Origin: Planctomycetota bacterium
GTDB lineage: Bacteria; Planctomycetota; Planctomycetia; Pirellulales; Lacipirellulaceae
Reading direction: 5' to 3'
Assembly: GCA_022614705.1 (NCBI GenBank)
Contig: JAKEIB010000157.1
Coordinates: 1-5,893, forward strand
DNA: 5,893 nt
The notes below the pieces were generated by a model. That model was not told the DNA's origin. It saw only the letters and a list, made by a program, of their open reading frames with translations, and did no database searches. This document shows positions 1 through 5,883 of the stretch, piece after piece. Within the stretch, counting starts at the first letter, position 1. The number at the start of each line of letters is the position of its first letter. The position numbers were made by a program, and so were the translations under genes.

Positions 1-80
1 CACGTCGAATAGGCGCCTACGCTCATGGCGCGCGCCTTGTCCCATGATATTATGTACTTGTCCAGGCCAATGTTGCAGAT

Positions 81-1397
81 TTATTGCGATGGGCCATACT
101 CCCTGCTCCCTGCTCCACGCTCTCGTCGTTCGTCGATGAATCGCCGGCCCTTGCCTTCGAAGCGGGGCAGCGACATGGCCGTTACACAATGGACGTCGAT
201 CTTCAGGCCCAACTTTAGCCGCAGCTCGTTGGCGATTCGCGTGGGCTGCTGTAAGTGATCTTCCACTTCCACGATGAGTTCGTCCAGCGCGCCTTGCTTG
301 CGGGCCGTGATTCGGTATTCGACAACCTCGGGAAAGCTGTGCAGTATTTGCTCGATCGCCGTGGGGTAGATGTTCATGCCGCGGACGATGACCATGTCGT
401 CTGCCCGCCCAAGAATGCCGCCTTCGAGTAGCACAAAACGATTTGGGCCGTCCGAGTGCCAAACGGGGCGGACCAGATCGCCGGTGCGATAGCGAATCAC
501 GGGCGCGCCGGTTCGGCCGAGCGTCGTGAGAATCAGATGGGCAAGTTCACCCTCTTGCGCCGGATGGCCCGTCTCAACCGACGAGAACTCGGCGATGAAC
601 TCCGCCTCGTTGACGTGCAGGCCGCGGCCGGCCGCGTCGGCGAATCCCCAAGGACCGATCTCCGTGGCGCCGCCGTGATCGATGACTCGGGCGTTCCACG
701 CGGTCTCGATCCGCTGGCGCGTAGCCGGCACGCTGCCGCCCGGTTCCCCGGCGACGATGATTTTTTCGACGGAGGAATCGGCCAGGTTGACTTTGTGCTC
801 GGCGGCCACTTCGGCCAATCGAAGTGCATAGGTTGGCGTCGAGAGCAGCGTCGTCACGCCCGCCTGCTGGATCAGTTCGATGCGGGCGAGGCTACCCAAT
901 CCACCGCCGGGGATCACGAGCGCGCCGCGCGAGACGAGGGCGTCAAAGGCACTCCAGAATCCGATAAATGGGCCGAACGAAAACGCCAGCAGGACGCGGT
1001 CGCGAGGCGTAATCTCGGCGGCGTCGAGAACGTACTGCCAGCAGTTGATCCACCATCGCCAGTCGTCGGCCGTATCGAGCACGACCAGCGGCCGGCCGCG
1101 CGTGCCGGACGTTTGATGGCAGCGGACGTAGCGTTCGACGGCGTACGTTCGATTGGCCGCAAACGGCTCGTCGCCAACCGCTGGCTGCAGCTCCTCTTTC
1201 GTCGTGTGCGGCAGTAAGGCCAGCTGGTCGAGGCTTTCCAGCTGCCGCGGGGAGCTGGAGAGCTTCCGCTGATAGAATTCGTTATGGGCTAATACGTCTG
1301 CAAGCAGTCGATTGAACTTGTCCAATTGAAATGCCTCAAGCGAAGCTCGGTCCAATTGGATAATTCGATGCCGGTCGTTGAGAGATGCGGAGTTCAT
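81..1397 (-). CDS. Phenylacetate-CoA ligase (PaaK)-like AMP-forming acyl-CoA ligase
   Basis: Predicted 438-residue cytoplasmic enzyme of the ANL adenylating superfamily, most like the PaaK branch, which activates a carboxylic acid with ATP to an acyl-AMP and then transfers it to coenzyme A. Visible motifs in order: phosphate-binding T-S-G-T-R-G-R-P (96-103), G-E-P-G-G (217-221), the aromatic/AMP motif G-G-A-T-E-I-G (242-248), R-Y-R-T-G-D (302-307), the hinge block GRADDMVIVRGMNIYP (330-345), and a C-terminal L-P-R-F-E-G-K-G-R-R with the expected catalytic lysine at 416. Length is normal for PaaK (about 430-440). I chose the ATG at 1397: an open frame continues up to 1619, but that extension is proline/glycine-rich, crosses a palindromic repeat and overlaps the upstream gene. 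No Shine-Dalgarno is visible. The last dozen residues come from a heptamer repeat. Substrate cannot be read from the sequence; no phenylacetate pathway genes are adjacent, so an aryl or other acid is possible. Confidence 0.9.
   Translation of the reverse strand: MNSASLNDRHRIIQLDRASLEAFQLDKFNRLLADVLAHNEFYQRKLSSSPRQLESLDQLALLPHTTKEELQPAVGDEPFAANRTYAVERYVRCHQTSGTRGRPLVVLDTADDWRWWINCWQYVLDAAEITPRDRVLLAFSFGPFIGFWSAFDALVSRGALVIPGGGLGSLARIELIQQAGVTTLLSTPTYALRLAEVAAEHKVNLADSSVEKIIVAGEPGGSVPATRQRIETAWNARVIDHGGATEIGPWGFADAAGRGLHVNEAEFIAEFSSVETGHPAQEGELAHLILTTLGRTGAPVIRYRTGDLVRPVWHSDGPNRFVLLEGGILGRADDMVIVRGMNIYPTAIEQILHSFPEVVEYRITARKQGALDELIVEVEDHLQQPTRIANELRLKLGLKIDVHCVTAMSLPRFEGKGRRFIDERRERGAGSREYGPSQ
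99..116. repeat. Short tandem heptamer repeat at the ligase C-terminus
   Basis: About 2.6 copies of the 7-mer CTCCCTG (99-105, 106-112, then CTCC at 113-116). Read on the gene strand it is GGAGCAGGGAGCAGGGAG and encodes part of the terminal tail of the ligase (around residues 428-434), after the last conserved family motif. It resembles the short tandemly repeated heptamers described in cyanobacterial genomes; kinship to those is inference. Confidence 0.6.
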
Positions 1398-1421
1398 GAT
1401 GAGTGCATTGATGTATGGGGG

Positions 1422-1499
1422 GGGTGGCTGGGGTGGAGGCCGCCGCGGCGGACGACCCCCAGCGCCCTGGGGGCTCCCTTCGGTCGACCCCAGGCACCC
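1422..1499. repeat. Palindromic, cloverleaf-like intergenic repeat element
   Basis: Lies wholly in the 125-nt gap between the propeller stop and the ligase start. The outer arms 1422-1434 and 1487-1499 are complementary at 12 of 13 positions. Inside sit a perfect 7-bp hairpin CCCCCAG/CTGGGGG (1456-1462 with 1467-1473, 4-nt loop), the 12-nt palindrome CCGCCGCGGCGG (1440-1451) and the 8-nt palindrome GGTCGACC (1482-1489). CTGGGG occurs at 1428-1433 and 1467-1472 and CCCCAG at 1457-1462 and 1488-1493, so two mutually exclusive pairings are possible. No T-run follows on the minus strand, so it does not look like a classical intrinsic terminator. I think this type of sequence is dispersed in planctomycete genomes, but that rests on memory and needs a search. 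Confidence 0.65.
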
Positions 1500-1522
1500 G
1501 GCGCACGCGGTTTCGTGGCCGA

Positions 1523-2890
1523 TTAGTCCTTCGCGCTTACTGGCGAGCCAATGCAAAACAACGTCGATTCGGTGCGGACATAGAGCCGGTTTTCGGCCAC
1601 CGCCGGCGTGGCATGACAAGGCTCATCGAGCACGTTGCGTGCCAGCAATTGGAATTCTGGGGCGGCTCGAAGCACGACGACTTCGCCAGCCCGCGAGGCG
1701 GCGAATATGCGGTCGCCGATCCGCACCGGAGAGCTGTGAAAGTCTCCTCCCACGCGATTTCGCCAAAGCTGCCGACCGCTTCCGACGTCGTGACAGGAAA
1801 CGACACCTCGGTCGTGCCACAAAAAGAGCAAATCACCCGCCACGACTGGTGTCGGCACATTGGGGATGTTCTGCTCGAGTCGATAGACTTCCCGCGGTCC
1901 AACCTGCGCGTTGCCGGGTCGCGCGGCGATCGTCAGCTTACCGTTGCCGCCTTGGCCACAGGAAACGAAGATGAGTCCGCCCGCCACGATCGGTGAACTG
2001 ACGGTGCGCAGCGGCAGCTCGTCCTTCAGTCCGTGCCACGCAACCTGGCCGGTTTGCACGTCGATCGCGGAAAGCCCCGACGCCGTGCTCAAGGCGAGCA
2101 ATTGTATCTTTTCAGCATCCGGATCCAGTACGCAGGGCGTGGCGAATGGCGTGATGCCGGACGCTCGTAGAATATGCCAGCGCGGATCGCCGCTCAACGC
2201 ATCGAGGGCGACGATCGCGCTGTCGGTTTCGTTGTCGTTGGCGACGCAGACGAGACCATCGACCACGACGGGAGATTTGCCGAACCCGTGCTCTTCTTCA
2301 AAGCCTCCGATGTCGCGCCGCCAAACTTCGTCGCCGTCGTGGGTCCAGGCAGCCAACATGACTCGTCCGTTGGCCAGCCACATGACGTACAAGTGGTGGG
2401 CGTCCACCGCGGGCGTGCTAGAGGCGTAACTATTCAATCCGTTGATGCTGTAGGAACCGGCGTCCACGCGCCGCTCCCACAGCAGGCTGCCGCCGATGGC
2501 GTCGTATGCCTGGATGATCTGCTCGCGCGTATCGCCGTCGGCCGACGTGATGTACAGTCGCCCGTCCCAAATTACAGGCGAACTGTGGCCGATGCCCGGA
2601 AGGGGCATACGCCACAAGAAGTTCTCAGTCTTCCATTCGCTGGGAATTCCTTCCGCATCGCTCTGCCCCGCGCCGTTTGGGCCGCGAAAGCGGTCCCAAT
2701 TCTCGGCCCGTGCAACGTTCGCGAAATGAACGATCTGAATTAGGCAGACAATTAAAAGAAATTCACGCAAAGGCGCAAAGGCGCAAAGTAGATCCAAATG
2801 CCCGCGTTTTGGATTCTGTAACGCTCCGCTGTAATTTGACCTGGTCAAACTCTTCATAGCTTTGCGTCTTTGCGTCTTTGCGTGAGACAT
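1523..2890 (-). CDS. Exported PQQ-like beta-propeller repeat protein
   Basis: Predicted secreted beta-propeller of the PQQ/BamB-like repeat superfamily, 455 residues from this start. Seven strand motifs of the S/T-P-V/A type recur (about residues 104, 159, 206, 299, 347, 387 and 429), with blade signatures such as AYDAIGGSLLW, AIDVQTGQVAW and CHDVGSGRQLW. A hydrophobic export segment runs from about 44 to 60, with likely cleavage after A-R-A (60-62), before the mature start E-N-W-D-R-F-R-G-P-N-G. No dehydrogenase domain is seen, so it is probably a structural or interaction scaffold rather than a PQQ enzyme. The start is uncertain. Residues 2-42 are encoded by an inverted-repeat element and look unrelated to the family. 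Candidates are ATG 2890 (used here), ATG 2857 and TTG 2770; the last gives a compact signal peptide and a 415-residue product. The gene begins 6 nt after the activator stop if 2890 is used. Confidence 0.85.
   Translation of the reverse strand: MSHAKTQRRKAMKSLTRSNYSGALQNPKRGHLDLLCAFAPLREFLLIVCLIQIVHFANVARAENWDRFRGPNGAGQSDAEGIPSEWKTENFLWRMPLPGIGHSSPVIWDGRLYITSADGDTREQIIQAYDAIGGSLLWERRVDAGSYSINGLNSYASSTPAVDAHHLYVMWLANGRVMLAAWTHDGDEVWRRDIGGFEEEHGFGKSPVVVDGLVCVANDNETDSAIVALDALSGDPRWHILRASGITPFATPCVLDPDAEKIQLLALSTASGLSAIDVQTGQVAWHGLKDELPLRTVSSPIVAGGLIFVSCGQGGNGKLTIAARPGNAQVGPREVYRLEQNIPNVPTPVVAGDLLFLWHDRGVVSCHDVGSGRQLWRNRVGGDFHSSPVRIGDRIFAASRAGEVVVLRAAPEFQLLARNVLDEPCHATPAVAENRLYVRTESTLFCIGSPVSAKD
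2763..2885. repeat. 123-bp inverted-repeat (MITE-like) element with 8-nt periodic arms
   Basis: Terminal arms of 26 nt, 2763-2788 and 2860-2885, are complementary at 24 of 26 positions; both mismatches become G-U pairs in RNA. Each arm is an 8-nt periodic run, GCAAAGGC on the left and its GCAAAGAC variant on the right when read as reverse complement. The 71-nt centre holds two further palindromes: ATCCAAA/TTTGGAT (2792-2798 with 2808-2814) and TTTGACC-T-GGTCAAA (2835-2849). I see no convincing target duplication. It sits 11 nt behind the activator stop and is translated as the N-terminus of the propeller gene. It carries no protein gene of its own, so if mobile it would depend on a transposase elsewhere. 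Confidence 0.75.
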
Positions 2891-2896
2891 TCTACA

Positions 2897-4771
2897 CTAA
2901 CGTTCGATGCGGTATTGTTCGATTTTGCGATACAACGTGGCCCGACCGATGCCGAGCAACGTCGCCGCTTCCGGCACGTTGTCGCTGGTTCGATTGAGGG
3001 CTTCGGTGATCAGCCGCCGCTCCCATTCGTCGATGCGCAGCGTTTCGAGCTCGCTGCTTCCGGAATCGCGCAAGGCCAGGTCGTGTGGACGAATCGCCTC
3101 ATCATCGGCGAGCACGACCGCGCTGTCCAGCACGTTGCGAAGTTGTCGCACGTTGCCGGGCCAGCGGTAAGCGAGCAGCTTGGCTCGGGCCGAATCGGAA
3201 AGCGTCAAATGTGGTCTGCCGTGCTGCCGGCGGAAGTGATCCAGAAAGAAATCCACCAGCAGCGCGATGTCATCGCCGCGGTCGCGGAGTGGCGGCAGGT
3301 GCAGCTCGAACACGCTGAGCCGATAGTAAAGATCTTCGCGAAATCGTTTCTCGCGAACGTACTTCTGCAGATTTTGATTCGTGGCGGCGATGACGCGTAC
3401 GTCGACGCTGACTTCCTCGGTGGCGCCGACCGGCAAGAATGGATGCCCTTCGAGAATGCGGAGCAGCTTGGCCTGCCCCTCAAGAGTTAATTCGCCGACC
3501 TCGTCGAGGAAAAGAGTGCCCAGATCGGCCTGCTGGAAGAAGCCAATGTGGTCGCGATCGGCGCCGGTGAACGACCCGGCCTTGTGGCCGAAGAGCTGGC
3601 TTTCCATGAGATCGGCCGGAATGGCGGCGCAATTGACGGACACCAACGGTCGATCGGCGCGCGAGCTGGCGCGGTGAATGGCGCGGGCCACAAGCTCTTT
3701 CCCCGTGCCGCTTTCGCCACGCAGCAGCACACATCCGGGCGCCTTCGCCACGCGATTGATCTTCGATTTGAGGTCGCGCATCGAAGCGCAGTCGCCGATC
3801 AACTCGTCGTGGCCGGGTGACTTTTCGACGAGCCGCTGATAGTCGCTTTGCAGAGAAGTCTGCGCGCGCGCCCGCACCAGCGCGATGGCCACGATGTTCG
3901 CCACCGAGATGATGAAGTCGAAATCGGATTGGCGGAATCGACCATCTTCCAGGTACACGTGGATCGCCCCCAGCGTACTGCGCTCGCCGTCGGCATCGCG
4001 ACGCACGAGCGGTGCGCAAACGGCATCGGCGAAATGACCCAAATCCCGGGTACCCTCTGGGTGACCCGTTGACGATTGATTGGCCACCCAGACGGCATGC
4101 CCCTGCCGCGACACGAGCTCGGTGAGCGATTGATTCAACGTCACCCGGCCCGCTGCGTTGCGCGGGATGACGAGCTTCGGTTGCAGTCCGCCCTCGTCGT
4201 TTACGGATAGAAACCCGACGACCGCCGCTCCAGTACGCTTGCGCAACAAGTCCAGGGCAATCTCGACGACGCGGTTTGGATCGCCGCAGCCGAGAAGTTT
4301 GATGCACAACTGGTAGAGCAGCATCAGCTCCTTGACCTGCTCCGTGCTGGGCAACCCAGCCAGCGCTTCCTCGTGCGTTTCCTGCACCGCGATCGGAAAG
4401 TCTTGGACAATCGTTTGCGTTTGCTTCGGATCGTCGCCCTTTGCGGTGGGCGGCTCTTCCGACTCATGAAACTCGAACTCATTGGAACCGACGCGGATCG
4501 TGTTGCCGTCGACGATCGTCGCTTCGTCGATTTTTTGCCCGTTGACGAGCGTGCCGTTGCGGCTTTCCGCGTCGCGGATGATCCAGCCGTCGTTGGTGCA
4601 AGTGAGCGTCGCGTGGACGCGCGAGCAGAGCGGATCGGGGAGTGAAATGTGGCAATCGGTGCCACGACCGATGAGGGTCTTGCGACGTGGGTCGAGCGGA
4701 AAGTTCGTGCCGGCGCGATTGCCGGTGAGAATCGTCAGATAGGCGTACAGGCCGCGGCTGGTCACAGTCAT
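2897..4771 (-). CDS. FHA-GAF-AAA+ sigma-54-dependent transcriptional activator
   Basis: Predicted 624-residue enhancer-binding protein that uses ATP hydrolysis to remodel sigma-54 RNA polymerase. An N-terminal FHA domain (about 8-105) has the canonical G35-R36, S50-x-x-H53 and N72-G73-T74 phosphothreonine-binding residues. A GAF-like sensor follows (about 143-303). The AAA+ domain shows Walker A GESGTGKE (352-359), the sigma-54 loop as G-S-F-T-G-A (399-404; S replaces the usual A but F and T are kept), Walker B TLFLDE (419-424), A-T-N sensor (463-465), RFREDLYYR (476-484) and WPGNVRQLRN (537-546). A Fis-type helix-turn-helix closes it (about 599-620). There is no receiver domain, so control is presumably through a Ser/Thr kinase signal rather than a two-component kinase. 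I chose ATG 4771; the frame extends to a GTG at 4822, but those 17 residues precede the FHA fold and would overlap an inverted repeat. No clear Shine-Dalgarno. Target genes are unknown. Confidence 0.95.
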   Translation of the reverse strand: MTVTSRGLYAYLTILTGNRAGTNFPLDPRRKTLIGRGTDCHISLPDPLCSRVHATLTCTNDGWIIRDAESRNGTLVNGQKIDEATIVDGNTIRVGSNEFEFHESEEPPTAKGDDPKQTQTIVQDFPIAVQETHEEALAGLPSTEQVKELMLLYQLCIKLLGCGDPNRVVEIALDLLRKRTGAAVVGFLSVNDEGGLQPKLVIPRNAAGRVTLNQSLTELVSRQGHAVWVANQSSTGHPEGTRDLGHFADAVCAPLVRRDADGERSTLGAIHVYLEDGRFRQSDFDFIISVANIVAIALVRARAQTSLQSDYQRLVEKSPGHDELIGDCASMRDLKSKINRVAKAPGCVLLRGESGTGKELVARAIHRASSRADRPLVSVNCAAIPADLMESQLFGHKAGSFTGADRDHIGFFQQADLGTLFLDEVGELTLEGQAKLLRILEGHPFLPVGATEEVSVDVRVIAATNQNLQKYVREKRFREDLYYRLSVFELHLPPLRDRGDDIALLVDFFLDHFRRQHGRPHLTLSDSARAKLLAYRWPGNVRQLRNVLDSAVVLADDEAIRPHDLALRDSGSSELETLRIDEWERRLITEALNRTSDNVPEAATLLGIGRATLYRKIEQYRIER

Positions 4772-4791
4772 AAACGTCGCCCGGCAGGCTG

Positions 4792-4828
4792 TCCCTGGAA
4801 ATGACCCGAGTTCATCGTACACCAGGGA
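4792..4828. promoter_or_regulatory. Inverted repeat upstream of the activator gene, possible operator or leader hairpin
   Basis: TCCCTGG (4792-4798) and CCAGGGA (4822-4828) are perfect 7-bp inverted copies separated by 23 nt. They lie 21-57 nt upstream of the chosen activator ATG. In the transcript they could form a hairpin; in DNA they could be an operator, conceivably for autoregulation. A second, smaller hairpin GTTTC-GCTT-GAAAC (4830-4843) abuts it. No strong sigma-70 or sigma-54 promoter is evident in the 4772-4903 gap. A 7-bp repeat at this spacing can occur by chance. Confidence 0.3.
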
Positions 4829-4903
4829 TGTTTCGCTTGAAACGGGGCAAATTGCGCATGCGGCGAATGGCGCGTCACCCGCAGGCGTGGACGAGCGCGC
4901 CGG

Positions 4904-5437
4904 CTAACGTCGCCGAGAGGGCGCGGCACTTTTCTGCACCGATTGGTCGGACGTGTATTGCGCGGCACGGACGTCCGATTGTTGAGTTTCGACGGCGGAG
5001 TAAGCCGGACTCCGATTAGGTCCGTCGATCAACGACAACTGCTGATGAATCTCGGTACGCTTCGGCTTCCAGGCGGCGCCTGTGGCGCTGTCCACGACCA
5101 GGCCCGGTATCCCGCCGATGACGATGTTGCCGAGAATCCACGGGTTGAGCGTCGAACCGATCGGCACCTGTGCCGACTGACAGCCGGGCGCGGAGATGGT
5201 GGCGGTGTAGAACGCCGGCACGAAGAAACGACCTTGCCGCTTCAACGTAGCCACGCCGGGTGTATTGAATGACGCGACTTGTCGGCCGCGTCGATCGTGA
5301 ATCGCGACATGGGCATTGGACGGATAGCTGTCGATCGCGACTTCGGCGTGTCGGCCACTGATGATCGAAGCGCAGCCCGACAAGGAGATTATCGCGGCGG
5401 CGATAAACTTTGCTCGACTTTGAGTGCCCGCGGTCAT
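4904..5437 (-). CDS. Small lipoprotein with PEGA-like region
   Basis: Predicted 177-residue membrane-anchored lipoprotein of unknown function. A short positive N-terminus and hydrophobic stretch (11-19) lead into the lipobox L19-S20-G21-C22, the likely lipidation site, followed by A-S-I-I-S-G. Residues about 30-95 resemble the PEGA-like beta fold of surface proteins (S-Y-P-S-N-A-H-V-A-I, then a G-R motif and N-T-P). A glycine-rich hydrophobic segment, LNPWILGNIVIGG followed by G-L-V-V-D-S-A-T-G-A-A-W (98-123), is typical of small lipoproteins that pair this C-A-S-I-x-S-G start with a W-x-x-G-N-I block; it may be a membrane-contacting hairpin. The last 50 residues are polar, low in complexity and probably disordered. 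The ATG at 5437 gives a standard signal peptide; no clear Shine-Dalgarno precedes it. It is separated by about 130 nt from the activator and no functional link is evident. Confidence 0.85.
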   Translation of the reverse strand: MTAGTQSRAKFIAAAIISLSGCASIISGRHAEVAIDSYPSNAHVAIHDRRGRQVASFNTPGVATLKRQGRFFVPAFYTATISAPGCQSAQVPIGSTLNPWILGNIVIGGIPGLVVDSATGAAWKPKRTEIHQQLSLIDGPNRSPAYSAVETQQSDVRAAQYTSDQSVQKSAAPSRRR

Positions 5438-5570
5438 GTTCGATCCATCAGCAACAGTTGTTCACGATTTTCCGGCGGGCGGAAGATAGCACAACGGATG
5501 GATTGGCCTAGATCAGTTGGCGGTCAAACGGCCCAAAACGTGGCGTATCGACGGGCCGCCGGCATGTCGG

Positions 5571-5699
5571 TGCAAGCGGGTAGTGGTACAGTTTGCCTAA
5601 TTCTGCATCGTGTCATTCCGAGGTCCGCCGAGGAATCAAGCCAGACCCCTCGGCGGACCTCGGAGTGACAGAAGTAAACTGTACCACTACCTGCAAGCG
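5571..5699. mobile_element. MITE-like element (5579-5691) with 8-bp target duplication
   Basis: A 113-bp element, 5579-5691, has perfect 16-bp terminal inverted repeats, GGTAGTGGTACAGTTT at 5579-5594 and its complement at 5676-5691. It is flanked directly by the 8-bp duplication TGCAAGCG at 5571-5578 and 5692-5699. Inside is a second inverted repeat, 5611-5633 with 5648-5670, matching at 22 of 23 positions around a 14-nt loop. The two repeat layers are separated by 16 nt on the left and only 5 nt on the right, so the arms are asymmetric. There is no transposase gene, so movement would need one supplied in trans. An 8-bp duplication is typical of several IS families (for example IS1595, ISAs1, IS66); the parent family cannot be told from this alone. 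Confidence 0.9.
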
Positions 5700-5706
5700 T
5701 CTCGCC

Positions 5707-5735
5707 TTGTGTCCCCGGCAGCGCTCTGCTAGGGT
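5707..5735 (+). promoter_or_regulatory. Possible sigma-70-type promoter ahead of the tRNA region
   Basis: TTGTGT (5707-5712) and TAGGGT (5730-5735) are spaced by 17 nt, and TG lies one base before the -10 (an extended -10). Each hexamer matches the consensus at only 3 of 6 positions. It points towards the tRNA-like sequence at 5793 and begins eight bases after the MITE target duplication. It is offered as a weak candidate only. Confidence 0.25.
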
Positions 5736-5792
5736 GATAACTTCCGTCGCGCCTTACCGGTGTACGGTCGCCGCCGTGCATGCCCCTCAGGG

Positions 5793-5840
5793 CGGGCTGT
5801 AGCTCAGCCTGGATAGAGCGGTCGCCGCGGCGACAGGTCG
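5793..5840 (+). pseudogene. Truncated tRNA 5' half (tRNA remnant)
   Basis: The sequence reads as a tRNA from the acceptor 5' strand CGGGCTG (5793-5799), T8-A9, a D arm with stem GCTC/GAGC (5802-5805 with 5816-5819) and loop AGCCTGGATA, then an anticodon stem GTCGC/GCGAC (5821-5825 with 5830-5834). The anticodon loop has only four bases (CGCG) instead of seven, so no anticodon can be assigned. After A-G-G-T-C-G (5835-5840) the sequence leaves the tRNA pattern: there is no T arm with a T-T-C-G-A core and no acceptor 3' strand. It therefore cannot give a functional tRNA. An identical CGGGCTGTAG restarts at 5884, suggesting a damaged tandem copy next to an intact gene, or a leftover of recombination at a tRNA. 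Confidence 0.65.
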
Positions 5841-5883
5841 AAGAGATAACGCACATCATTTCAGAAATTTGGCAAGTCTCATA

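Noticed and set aside
456..1217. Plus-strand open frame of 253 codons
   Set aside because: It lies fully antisense to the ligase, whose motifs are clear; its product is arginine-rich, shows no domain and is typical of GC-rich shadow frames.
1456..1473. Intrinsic terminator for the propeller gene
   Set aside because: The hairpin is strong but no T-run follows on the minus strand, and it is part of a larger palindromic element.
1398..1619. N-terminal extension of the ligase frame to 1619
   Set aside because: The extension is proline/glycine-rich, is read through the palindromic element and overlaps the propeller 3' end; family length fits the ATG at 1397.
2763..2885. CRISPR array or tandem repeat locus
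   Set aside because: The 8-nt periodic runs form two inverted arms, without regular spacers or nearby cas genes.
2870..3490. Plus-strand open frame of 206 codons
   Set aside because: Antisense to the AAA+ and HTH part of the activator, which is unambiguous.
4772..4822. GTG start for the activator at 4822
   Set aside because: The 17 added residues show no family feature, and ATG 4771 gives the usual short lead into the FHA domain.
4904..5578. Sigma-54 promoter upstream of the lipoprotein or activator
   Set aside because: I looked for GG and GC elements at the required spacing on the minus strand and found no good match.
5279..5668. Plus-strand open frame of 129 codons
   Set aside because: Antisense to the lipoprotein signal region and ends within the MITE; no domain or start signal.
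5524..5859. Minus-strand open frame of 111 codons
   Set aside because: It runs through the MITE and the tRNA remnant, so the translation is incidental.
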